From Nitrospira sp. (lineage in GTDB: Bacteria; Nitrospirota; Nitrospiria; Nitrospirales; Nitrospiraceae), in contig JANYBU010000054.1 in NCBI GenBank assembly GCA_025360665.1, positions 1 through 8,661 of the forward strand: a stretch of DNA of 8,661 nt, read 5' to 3'. Below, in pieces: positions 1-5,190 of the stretch (its first letter is position 1; each line of letters starts with the position of its first letter). The notes below the pieces were generated by a model. The model saw only the letters and a program-made list of their open reading frames with translations, did no database searches and had not been told where the DNA came from. Position numbers and translations under genes: made by a program.

Positions 1-1
1 C

Positions 2-370
2 ACCCTTCGCAGCGGTTTTGAAGGGACGATCTCTATTATTCGCGCCCGCGTCGATCTCATGCTCCAATCCCAGAACCTGACGCTCTTGATCAGCGTCGAC
101 AAGACGACGAAGAGCCAGGCCATCCTCCAGTACACGGTCGAAGGTTTGTCGGTTATCGTAATTGCCTACTATCTCAGCGGGCTCATGGGCTATATCTTCA
201 AGGGTCTTCATGAGATGGGGTGGCTGCGCAATGCGGATATTGCCGCCGCATTGTTCGTTCCGCTCTCGCTCGGTCTCGCATTGGGGATTACGATCCTTGG
301 CCGAAAACTTCTCCACAAGAAATTCTCCGGCGAATCCACGCCTGCAGCATCAGAGAAGCCTCAGGCCTGA
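2..370 (+). CDS. DUF3422 family membrane protein, C-terminal part (5' end outside window)
   Basis: The reading frame is open from the first bases of the window to the TGA at 368-370, so this is the last ~122 codons of a longer gene. The first internal ATG at 59 is unlikely to be the start, because coding sequence continues upstream (TLRSGFEGTISIIRARVDL). The visible part has a polar stretch (QNLTLLISVDKTTKSQAILQ), then two hydrophobic segments: TVEGLSVIVIAYYLSGLMGY and ALFVPLSLGLALGITILG. A short basic, Ser/Ala-rich cytoplasmic-looking tail follows. The pattern '...SQ..LQ.TVEGLSV..I.YY..GL.GY..KGL' matches my memory of the C-terminus of DUF3422 proteins, inner-membrane proteins of unknown function, normally over 400 residues long. 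The family call is from recognition only. No enzymatic role can be assigned from this fragment, and its own promoter lies outside the window. Confidence 0.7.
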   Translation, partial: TLRSGFEGTISIIRARVDLMLQSQNLTLLISVDKTTKSQAILQYTVEGLSVIVIAYYLSGLMGYIFKGLHEMGWLRNADIAAALFVPLSLGLALGITILGRKLLHKKFSGESTPAASEKPQA

Positions 371-376
371 AGGGCG

Positions 377-399
377 CACCATTGAGCGGACGCATGGTG
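377..399 (+). terminator. Weak stem-loop after the DUF3422 gene, possible terminator
   Basis: CACCAT (377-382) and ATGGTG (394-399) form a perfect 6-bp inverted repeat around an 11-base loop, starting 7 bases after the DUF3422 stop codon. The position suits a transcription terminator, but no T-run follows (the next bases are GTTGTTGCG), so an intrinsic terminator is doubtful. Confidence 0.2.
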
Positions 400-606
400 G
401 TTGTTGCGCACCCTTATCGGTCGCAGCCAAATTGTTGACATGTTTCAGAATTACGTTTTCCTCTACCGATGCTCGGCATGCTTGCCTGTTGGACTTGACT
501 TCATGATGTTGAGCGAGGGACCAAGCCGGCTTCCTGTAAGAGGTGCGATTTTCACAAGGTTGGTATACACTTCGGCTATATTGCCACTCGGTTGTACCGT
601 CACACG
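400..606. other. Intergenic region upstream of crcB
   Basis: No credible gene is present here. There is a perfect -35-like TTGACA at 435-440 but no good -10 at 16-18 bases from it. A -10-like TATATT lies at 577-582, about 25 bases before the crcB ATG, with only a poorly spaced TTCACA (551-556) as a possible -35. I looked for a fluoride (crcB motif) riboswitch, which often precedes crcB, and did not recognise its conserved blocks. How the pair downstream is induced is therefore not visible from sequence. Confidence 0.4.
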
Positions 607-990
607 ATGACCAAACTCTTGTTAATCGGAGCCGGTGGGTTTATCGGCTCTGTCCTACGCTATCTAGTCAGTGGCTCAGTCCAAACGCTCAGCCAAAGCA
701 TCGCATTTCCCTACGGCACACTGGCCGTAAATATCCTTGGTTGCTTCTGCATCGGATTCCTGTCAGAAATTTTTGACACCCGCGCGCTCATCGGCACTGA
801 GACGCGAGCCTTTCTGGTTGTCGGCATTCTCGGCGGGTTTACAACCTTCTCAGCCTTCGGCAATGAAACGATGAATATGATCCGAGAGGGAGAGGCGGCT
901 CTCGCACTCATGAATGTCGGCACACAAGTGTTACTGGGTCTTGGAGCGGTCTGGCTCGGCTATACACTGGCCTATGTGATCTGGAGGTGA
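607..990 (+). CDS. crcB: Fluoride-specific ion channel CrcB/FluC
   Basis: This is a 127-residue, very hydrophobic protein, the usual length for a single-domain Fluc channel, with four predicted membrane segments. Family signatures are present: GGFIGSVLRYL near residues 10-20 (conserved Arg19), GTLAVNILGCF at about 37-47 with pore Asn42, and GGFTTFSAFGNE at about 76-87. That last block carries the Phe-box phenylalanines and the Thr/Ser stretch near the central sodium site. Known family members form antiparallel dual-topology homodimers that export toxic fluoride. I chose the ATG at 607 because the protein then begins MTKLLLIGAGG as in relatives. A TTG at 592 would add five residues (YRHT after Met), and neither start has a strong Shine-Dalgarno. 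The stop TGA overlaps the ribosome-binding site of the DUF190 gene, so the two are almost certainly co-transcribed and translationally coupled. Only one crcB copy is visible, consistent with a homodimer. Confidence 0.93.
   Translation: MTKLLLIGAGGFIGSVLRYLVSGSVQTLSQSIAFPYGTLAVNILGCFCIGFLSEIFDTRALIGTETRAFLVVGILGGFTTFSAFGNETMNMIREGEAALALMNVGTQVLLGLGAVWLGYTLAYVIWR
983..990 (+). promoter_or_regulatory. Strong ribosome-binding site of the DUF190 gene, overlapping the crcB stop
   Basis: GGAGGTGA at 983-990 is a near-perfect Shine-Dalgarno, and its last three bases are the crcB stop codon. The DUF190 ATG follows after only CCC. This arrangement suggests translational coupling: ribosomes terminating on crcB are positioned to initiate on the next gene. 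It also fixes the DUF190 start at 994. Confidence 0.8.
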
Positions 991-993
991 CCC

Positions 994-1359
994 ATGCTTT
1001 CTGCAGACGGCTCGCTACTTCGGATTTTCATTGGCGAGGGCGACAGATATGAGAAGCAGCCGCTCTATGAATGGATCATTACCCAAGCCAAAGCAAAGGG
1101 ACTGGCAGGAGCCACGGTCCTCCGTGGCCTGATGGGATTTGGCGCCAATACTCGTGTCATTCACACCTTCAAGATCGAACGGCTGTCGGAAGACCTCCCG
1201 ATCATCATTGAACTGGTAGATACAGCTGACAAAATAGAGGCCTTCCTCTCGTTTGTCGAGCAGCACATTCACTCTGGCCTGTTGGCGACGATGGAAAAAG
1301 TCGAGGTCCGCTTCTATCGCGGTAATCAATCATCCGCGGCCAAGATACCTCCACAGTAA
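994..1359 (+). CDS. DUF190 family PII-like protein, partner of CrcB
   Basis: The gene encodes 121 residues. The sequence runs LRIFIGEGDRYEKQPLYEWIITQAKAKGLAGATVLRG, then GFGANTRVIHTFKIERLSEDLPIIIELVDTADKIEAFL, and ends near MEKVEVRFYRG. This is the characteristic layout of DUF190 (PF02641). The family has a ferredoxin-like, GlnB/PII-like fold (beta-alpha-beta-beta-alpha-beta) and is often encoded next to crcB. I recall no established biochemical role; regulation or sensing linked to the channel is an inference from gene neighbourhood. There are no membrane segments, so it is probably a cytoplasmic oligomer. The start is well supported by the GGAGGTGA site 3 bases upstream. The C-terminal tail after YRGNQ is short, polar and probably disordered. 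The gene ends in TAA at 1357-1359, about 90 bases before an insertion-sequence remnant. Confidence 0.88.
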   Translation: MLSADGSLLRIFIGEGDRYEKQPLYEWIITQAKAKGLAGATVLRGLMGFGANTRVIHTFKIERLSEDLPIIIELVDTADKIEAFLSFVEQHIHSGLLATMEKVEVRFYRGNQSSAAKIPPQ

Positions 1360-1449
1360 GGTTATTCTCCAGAAAGGATGTCTGAGCGTCCCTCCCCGAA
1401 CTTCGTCTTCCAAGGGTACTGTGCAATTGCCGTTAACAAGGAGACGAAG

Positions 1450-1538
1450 ATGCTCAAGATATCGAAGCAGGAATACACCGCCGAGTTCAAGGCCAGGCGG
1501 TCAAGCGTGTCACAGACGTCTGTCATCTCTCAATGTGG
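1450..1538 (+). pseudogene. Remnant of IS3-family transposase orfA (5' end only, frameshifted)
   Basis: An ATG at 1450, with AAGGAG 6 bases upstream (1438-1443), starts MLKISKQEYTAEFKA. Shifting back one base at about 1494 continues as QAVKRVTD. Together, ISKQEYTAEFKA-QAVKRVTD closely resembles the first ~25 residues of IS3-type OrfA helix-turn-helix transposase subunits, whose usual continuation is DGQS...ARELGL...LRNW. That continuation is missing: after about 1517 the similarity ends, and the shifted frame stops at TAG 1536-1538. The gene is therefore both frameshifted and truncated, leaving only a scar. The original ribosome-binding site survives. The left IS end may lie within about 1375-1449, but I could not identify a terminal inverted repeat, and no right end is seen before galE. 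A palindrome CAGACGTCTG (1513-1522) sits at the point where homology breaks off. Confidence 0.7.
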
Positions 1539-1547
1539 TAGGTGTCC

Positions 1548-2567
1548 ATGATTTTTGTCACTGGCGGTGCCGGCTATATCGGTTCACATACCTGCGTGGA
1601 GCTACTCGATGCAGGTTGTGATGTCACGGTGTTCGACAACTTTTCTAATAGCCATCCCGAGGCGCTGGCGCGGGTGGAGCGTATTACGGGAAAAAATCTG
1701 CGCCTGGTGCGAGGCGACATCCGCGACCGAGCAGCCTTGGTGGTTGCCCTGCGCGAGAGCGGGGCCAGTGCGGTGATTCACTTCGCCGGCTTCAAGGCTG
1801 TGGAGGAGTCGGTCACGCAGCCGCTGGCCTACTACGACAACAATGTGGTCGGCACCCTGCGTTTGCTGGAGGCAATGGCCGAGTGTGGGGTGAAAACCCT
1901 AGTGTTCAGCTCCTCCGCCACCGTCTATGGCGACCCGATTCGGCTGCCGCTCACTGAAGATCACCCGCTCTCCGCCACCAATCCCTATGGCAGGACGAAG
2001 CTGATGATTGAGGAGATCTTGCGCGATCTGCACCGCAGCGATGCCTCCTGGCGGCTCGGCCTTCTGCGATATTTCAACCCAGTGGGTGCCCATGCCAGCG
2101 GCTTGATCGGGGAAGACCCTCAGGGCATCCCCAATAATTTGATGCCTATAGTGGCCCAGGTGGCAGTAGGGCGACGAGCCTGTCTCAGCGTGTGGGGTCA
2201 TGATTACCCCACTCCGGATGGAACCGGCGTGCGGGATTACATCCATGTAGTGGATCTGGCCCTGGGCCACCTCAAAGCACTGAAGGCGCTGGAGCGACCG
2301 CAAGAGCAGCCCGAGTGTCTGACCGTGAATCTTGGTACGGGCACCGGTTACAGCGTGCTGGATATCGTCCGGGCGTTTGAGCAGGCCAGCGGGCGGTCAG
2401 TGCCGTACAAGATTGCGCCCCGGCGCCCCGGAGACATTGCCTCTTGCTATGCTGACCCGCAACGGGCGTTTGAGTTGCTGGGCTGGCGGGCGGAGCGTGG
2501 GCTTGGTGCAATGTGCAACGATGTCTGGCGCTGGCAGAGTGCGAATCCTCACGGGTATGCCGGCTGA
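1548..2567 (+). CDS. galE: UDP-glucose 4-epimerase
   Basis: The enzyme interconverts UDP-glucose and UDP-galactose with bound NAD, serving galactose metabolism and supplying galactose for surface polysaccharides. The 339-residue length is the full length of long-form bacterial GalE. Visible motifs are the Rossmann NAD-binding GGAGYIGS (about residues 6-13), HFAGFKAV (79-85), SSSATVYG with the catalytic-site serine (about 123), the YGRTK pair Tyr147/Lys151, RYFNPVGAH (about 174-182), GIPNNLMP, and TGVRDYIHV in the substrate-binding half. No key residue is missing. The ATG at 1548 is preferred, giving the standard MIFVTGGAGYIGSH start with GGTAGGTG just upstream; a GTG at 1542 would add only two residues. 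The sequence closely resembles the enterobacterial type in the FNPVGAH...GEDPQGIPNNLMP block. No gal or capsule genes flank it, and it begins about 10 bases after the transposase remnant, so a history of rearrangement or transfer is possible. Confidence 0.95.
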   Translation: MIFVTGGAGYIGSHTCVELLDAGCDVTVFDNFSNSHPEALARVERITGKNLRLVRGDIRDRAALVVALRESGASAVIHFAGFKAVEESVTQPLAYYDNNVVGTLRLLEAMAECGVKTLVFSSSATVYGDPIRLPLTEDHPLSATNPYGRTKLMIEEILRDLHRSDASWRLGLLRYFNPVGAHASGLIGEDPQGIPNNLMPIVAQVAVGRRACLSVWGHDYPTPDGTGVRDYIHVVDLALGHLKALKALERPQEQPECLTVNLGTGTGYSVLDIVRAFEQASGRSVPYKIAPRRPGDIASCYADPQRAFELLGWRAERGLGAMCNDVWRWQSANPHGYAG

Positions 2568-2595
2568 TTCAGATTGGTTCGCACAACAGACACGA

Positions 2596-2617
2596 CACGT
2601 ATTGGGGACGATACGTG
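2596..2617. repeat. Perfect inverted repeat CACGTAT-N8-ATACGTG
   Basis: CACGTAT (2596-2602) and ATACGTG (2611-2617) are perfect 7-bp arms separated by 8 bases, 28 bases after the galE stop. No T-run follows directly (the next T-rich stretch, CGTTTTT, starts at 2641), so a classical terminator is unlikely on spacing. The geometry (15 bp centre to centre) could instead be an operator or a weak galE 3'-end hairpin. Confidence 0.45.
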
Positions 2618-2660
2618 ACCCCGCCCATCAGTCTCAATAACGTTTTTCCCCATGGCGTGC

Positions 2661-2700
2661 CATCTCCGCGTAGGGACGAAACCAAACCGGTCTGGAGATG
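2661..2700. repeat. Inverted repeat CATCTCC-N26-GGAGATG upstream of the AAA ATPase gene
   Basis: CATCTCC (2661-2667) and GGAGATG (2694-2700) are perfect 7-bp arms around a 26-base loop, ending 40 bases before the ATPase ATG. A smaller hairpin, ATGGC-GT-GCCAT (2652-2663), overlaps the left arm, so the two would be mutually exclusive. The rest of the gap (2568-2740) holds no gene, and I see no convincing -35/-10 pair. This may be a leader structure or simply chance. Confidence 0.3.
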
Positions 2701-2740
2701 AGAAAAACGAGGCTTGGGGCAAGGCGTGCTAGAGTAAGCG

Positions 2741-3568
2741 ATGTCCATCATGCCGTTCACTCCTTGTCCCGCCACCGGAGCCGCGTTCATCGGTCGTGAA
2801 GGGCTCGTCAGGAATCTGCGTGCGCGCATTGCCAAGGGCGAATCGCTGGCGGTAATTGGCGGGCCGAAGCTTGGGAAGACCTCGCTGGTTCGCACCGCCC
2901 TGAACGGACTGTCGGACCGGACGGTGATCGAGAGGGATCTTGGTACCGACCCGGCGCCTCGGTTCGAGATGGTTTCCGGATCGATCGTGGTTCTGGACAA
3001 TCTGGACGCCATCGCAGATTCGGCGATCGAATCACTGCTCGCACGTGTGTCAGCAGCGGCATCCAGCATCGTGGTCACCGGTGGGCGGCGACTGCGGACG
3101 TTGCTGGGCCACTCCGGGACAGGAGCCAGCCTGAGCTTTCGTCTGTTTCCGCTTTCAGTTCTTCTCGATGGAGAGCTGCGACGGTTGATCGGTTCACACC
3201 CACATGTTCCGCTGGCCACGTGGACAGGGAACCATCCCTACCTGACAAAGCTGTTTCTCCACTATGGAGACGGCGCCCTCGATACAGGGCGATCCCAGTG
3301 GGAGCCGTTCGTCCAGCATCTGCTTGCTGAAGTTGGGGAGGGCCCAGAGCGGCGGCTCCTGTGTTACCTGATCGAGCGAGGGACACCGGTGAATCCCACC
3401 CTAGCCGGATTCGACACCGACATCCGAGACATCAAGATAGTTTCGGACACGCTCGTCTACCTGGGTGTCATCAGCCGCTGGATTCGGAACGAGGAGGCCA
3501 CCCTCTTCGCCGGTTGTCGGCTGCTCAACGACTTCATCATCGACGGTATCGCAGGAGAGATTGCTTGA
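2741..3568 (+). CDS. Stand-alone AAA/STAND-like ATPase of unknown role
   Basis: This is a 275-residue soluble protein. After a short lead it reads FIGREGLVRNLRARIAKGES, the typical entry to AAA_16/AAA_35-like NTPases. The Walker A motif GGPKLGKTS follows (residues 40-48, Lys46/Thr47), then Walker B SIVVLDNLD (81-89, acidic Asp86/Asp89) and a sensor-like strand SSIVVTGGRRL. The motif WTGNHPYLTKLF (about 161-172) is the 'GG.P.LL..L' helix seen in this ATPase group. The last ~90 residues (ERRLLCYLIERG...DTLVYLGVISRWI...ATLFAGCRLLNDFI) look like a winged-helix module. No effector domain (TIR, nuclease, WD40, TPR) is attached, unlike many STAND proteins. The ATG at 2741 lacks a good Shine-Dalgarno; an ATG at 2750 is an alternative. 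Partner and substrate are unknown. The gene stands alone and converges on the phosphatase gene. Confidence 0.75.
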   Translation: MSIMPFTPCPATGAAFIGREGLVRNLRARIAKGESLAVIGGPKLGKTSLVRTALNGLSDRTVIERDLGTDPAPRFEMVSGSIVVLDNLDAIADSAIESLLARVSAAASSIVVTGGRRLRTLLGHSGTGASLSFRLFPLSVLLDGELRRLIGSHPHVPLATWTGNHPYLTKLFLHYGDGALDTGRSQWEPFVQHLLAEVGEGPERRLLCYLIERGTPVNPTLAGFDTDIRDIKIVSDTLVYLGVISRWIRNEEATLFAGCRLLNDFIIDGIAGEIA

Positions 3569-3585
3569 CCGCTCACCTTACGGTC
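3567..3585. terminator. Weak hairpin between convergent genes
   Basis: GACCG (3567-3571) and CGGTC (3581-3585) form a 5-bp stem around a 9-base loop, starting inside the ATPase stop codon, in the 57-base gap between two convergent genes. There is no T-run on either strand, so this is only a positional candidate for a shared terminator. Confidence 0.2.
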
Positions 3586-3625
3586 TGACGGCTGGGCTGT
3601 GTCCCCTATCCTGGGCGCGGACTGG

Positions 3626-4531
3626 TCATGGACGCGGGGCGACTCTCCATATCTGAGTGATGGGTGTGGCGTCGGTGCTTGCACCGGAATGGGGAAGGCC
3701 GTAGAGGTCTTCAATCGTACGCAATACATTGTAGTGGGTAATCCGCTGATCATAGCGACCGGCTTGCACCATGGGCCCGACGAAGAGCGTTACAATCCGG
3801 TTATTCTCTTTCTTATTGTCCTCATCCCAGGTCACGATCAGCAGACTGTTGTGCTGCTGTGCCCACTGGATGTAGGCATCCAGGTGTTCCTGAAGCCACC
3901 GATCGGCGGTCTGAATCCTATCGGGGTCTTTCCCGTGGTGCATATCATTGACCTGGTTCGGCGCGATCACGCTCACTGTCGGGAGCGTACTGAAATCGGT
4001 GGAGAAACTCGTCATGGGTACATTGGCCGTCGCCGGGAGCCCATTGGTCGCGCTGTCCTGCCAATTCACCCAGGGATTATGCTTGCGTGCGTATAGCCCC
4101 TCGTCGCAGGTGAGAGAGCCAACTGAGGGGAGGTCTTCCGAGTATCCGGCGAATGTCAGCCCTGCCGCCAGCAACGCGTGTCCAAGATTGGCGGTCGTGA
4201 AGATGTGCGGGCACGAGTTATCGGTGACGCCTTGCGTCGATCCTGAAAACAATGCGAGATAGTTGGGTTGACTGGGGTGGGTGACACCAAAGGACTGCGT
4301 GAAGACTGTGCCCTGGTCTGCCAGCCTGTTGATGTAAGGCGCATCGGGCGAATCGATAATCTGGCTAAAGGAGTGATTCTCTTCAATCACCATCACAATG
4401 TGATCGGGTCTGGGGAGGGGAGGGGTGCTGTCGCCGAGCGCTGACGCCCCGGAGAGGGCGCATGCGCCCATAGCCAGCGGCATAATAATCGTTCCGAGAA
4501 TGAGCTTCCAGTGCATATGAATTTGTACCAT
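3626..4531 (-). CDS. Exported acid phosphatase / phosphoesterase-family protein (PF04185), probable lipoprotein
   Basis: The gene encodes 301 residues. The N-terminus MHWKLILGTIIMPLAMGAC is a signal peptide ending in a lipobox-like MGA-Cys (Cys24 from the first Met), so the protein is probably exported and lipid-anchored. A cleavable Sec signal ending near SGASA is the alternative. Phosphoesterase-family blocks are all present: HIVMVIEENHSFSQII (about 44-59, EENH metal/catalytic motif), VTHPSQPNYLALFSGSTQG (83-101), ARKHNPWVNW (148-157), IAPNQVNDMHHG (189-200), LLIVTWDEDN (230-239) and HYNVLRTIEDLYGLP (266-280). This pattern recalls secreted acid phosphatases such as mycobacterial SapM and the related phospholipase C superfamily. 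Likely activity is hydrolysis of phosphomonoesters or phosphoinositides in the periplasm or outside, but the substrate is inferred. Start ATGs at 4531 and 4516 are both possible; neither has a strong Shine-Dalgarno. It appears monocistronic. Confidence 0.85.
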   Translation of the reverse strand: MVQIHMHWKLILGTIIMPLAMGACALSGASALGDSTPPLPRPDHIVMVIEENHSFSQIIDSPDAPYINRLADQGTVFTQSFGVTHPSQPNYLALFSGSTQGVTDNSCPHIFTTANLGHALLAAGLTFAGYSEDLPSVGSLTCDEGLYARKHNPWVNWQDSATNGLPATANVPMTSFSTDFSTLPTVSVIAPNQVNDMHHGKDPDRIQTADRWLQEHLDAYIQWAQQHNSLLIVTWDEDNKKENNRIVTLFVGPMVQAGRYDQRITHYNVLRTIEDLYGLPHSGASTDATPITQIWRVAPRP

Positions 4532-4593
4532 TCACGCTGATTCGCCACTAGGACGATATCGATTCTCGTAAACTCTATGCCATGGGCCAGATG

Positions 4594-4923
4594 CTATGGA
4601 TCCGTTGGTTGCTCAAGGCAATCGATGAGATAACGAGGTAGCGCGGGCAGATCGGTGGCGATCTGTTGAGCGTGGCAGGGGGGAATATCTTCCTTCAATC
4701 GCCTCAGAAGCCTGAGGACCTTCAGGCTGGGAGGTACCTCGCATACCCAAATGTATGAGCCGGATTCCAGTTCTTCCATGTGTCGTTGCACGCGGAACCC
4801 TGGATGCTCCATGAAATACGCGGATAAAAATCCTCCGATGGCCTGGACCACCCAGGGGTGCGCGGTGACATATCGGTAGCTGATCCGAAGCTCGACCACC
4901 TGTATGGGCTCTTGCTCATCCAT
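4594..4923 (-). CDS. Small hypothetical protein, family not recognised
   Basis: Starting at ATG 4923, this gives a 109-residue soluble, slightly acidic protein beginning MDEQEPIQVVELRISYRYV and ending LEQPTDP. The frame stays open upstream to 4992, but those 23 residues do not look like a conserved extension. From sequence pattern I infer beta (IQVVELRISYRY), helix (PWVVQAIGGFLSAYFMEH), beta (FRVQRHMEEL), beta (SYIWVCEVP), helix (SLKVLRLLRRLKED). That is an alpha/beta sandwich layout like ferredoxin-like or ACT-type small domains. There are no membrane segments, signal peptide or metal-binding Cys cluster. It is transcribed in the same direction as the phosphatase gene, which starts 62 bases downstream, so co-transcription is possible. 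A TATACT hexamer lies 11 bases before the start. I cannot name a function. Confidence 0.6.
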   Translation of the reverse strand: MDEQEPIQVVELRISYRYVTAHPWVVQAIGGFLSAYFMEHPGFRVQRHMEELESGSYIWVCEVPPSLKVLRLLRRLKEDIPPCHAQQIATDLPALPRYLIDCLEQPTDP

Positions 4924-4934
4924 CGTTAGACGAG

Positions 4935-4940
4935 AGTATA
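4935..4940 (-). promoter_or_regulatory. Possible -10 box (TATACT) close to the small hypothetical gene
   Basis: On the minus strand TATACT occurs 11 bases before the ATG at 4923. It matches the sigma-70 -10 consensus at five of six positions, but no TTGACA-like -35 is visible 16-18 bases upstream. If used, transcription would begin only a few bases before the start codon, giving an almost leaderless mRNA. Only the hexamer supports this. Confidence 0.25.
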
Positions 4941-5032
4941 GCCTGTTCCGGGCTGTGAAATCTTGTGATTGCCACGCCGGTGCTTGACCCATTTCAGTTC
5001 TGCGTGTAGGGTCCCGCGATACGGTTCGGCGT

Positions 5033-5068
5033 GCGGGCGGGACTGGCGGGACGGGCGAGACGGATGAG
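5033..5068. repeat. Degenerate 9-bp tandem repeat (consensus near ACGGGCGAG)
   Basis: Four consecutive 9-base units can be read: GCGGGCGGG (5033-5041), ACTGGCGGG (5042-5050), ACGGGCGAG (5051-5059) and ACGGATGAG (5060-5068). Neighbouring units differ at about 2-3 positions, and the array is strongly purine-rich on this strand. It lies between two divergent genes and runs straight into the large inverted repeat at 5074. A TCCCGC (5012-5017) upstream can pair with GCGGGA (5037-5042). Confidence 0.5.
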
Positions 5069-5125
5069 AGTTCGAGGTCCGAAGTTCGAGGTTTTGGGAA
5101 CTTTGAACCCCGAACTTCGAACCTC
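5069..5125. repeat. Large near-perfect inverted repeat, REP/MITE-like intergenic element
   Basis: The 20-base arms at 5074-5093 and 5106-5125 are complementary at 18 of 20 positions across a 12-base loop. Both mismatches become G-U wobbles in a transcript of the minus strand, so the hairpin is better paired when read in that direction. The left arm also carries an exact 10-base direct repeat, AGTTCGAGGT (5069-5078 and 5083-5092), spaced 14 bases apart. The element lies in the divergent gap between the small hypothetical gene and the flavoprotein gene, ending 65 bases before the latter's start. Sequences of this GAAGTTCGAGGTT type are, as I recall, scattered between genes in some genomes. A role in transcription or as a mobile miniature element is inference. 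Confidence 0.6.
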
Positions 5126-5190
5126 TGATCGCCCCCTTCTTACGTGGCTCCGGTGTGAAAGGCTTCATGGACACAAACAGTGGGGTACAG

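Noticed and set aside
435..440. TTGACA as the -35 of a crcB promoter
   Set aside because: The hexamer is perfect, but no acceptable -10 hexamer lies 16-18 bases downstream, so a promoter is not supported.
400..606. Possible fluoride riboswitch upstream of crcB
   Set aside because: I did not find the conserved blocks I would expect for the crcB motif. A covariance search could still overturn this.
1015..1329. 104-codon minus-strand open frame inside the DUF190 gene
   Set aside because: It is antisense to a family-matching gene with a strong ribosome-binding site, and has no motif of its own.
1899..2303. 134-codon minus-strand open frame inside galE
   Set aside because: It is an antisense shadow of a well-supported GalE coding sequence and shows no recognisable motif.
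2569..3219. 216-codon open frame on the minus strand
   Set aside because: It lies opposite the AAA ATPase gene and the repeat-bearing gap. The translation is Arg/Ser/Pro-rich with no motif, while the plus-strand frame has clear Walker motifs.
4554..4561. Palindrome CGATATCG upstream of the phosphatase gene
   Set aside because: At eight bases with no extension, it is expected by chance at this length and has no second site nearby.
5155..5190. Upstream start for the flavoprotein gene
   Set aside because: The extra 12 residues (beginning MKGFMDTNSG) are not typical of the family, and MKIAIIGGGPAG at 5191 is the usual N-terminus.
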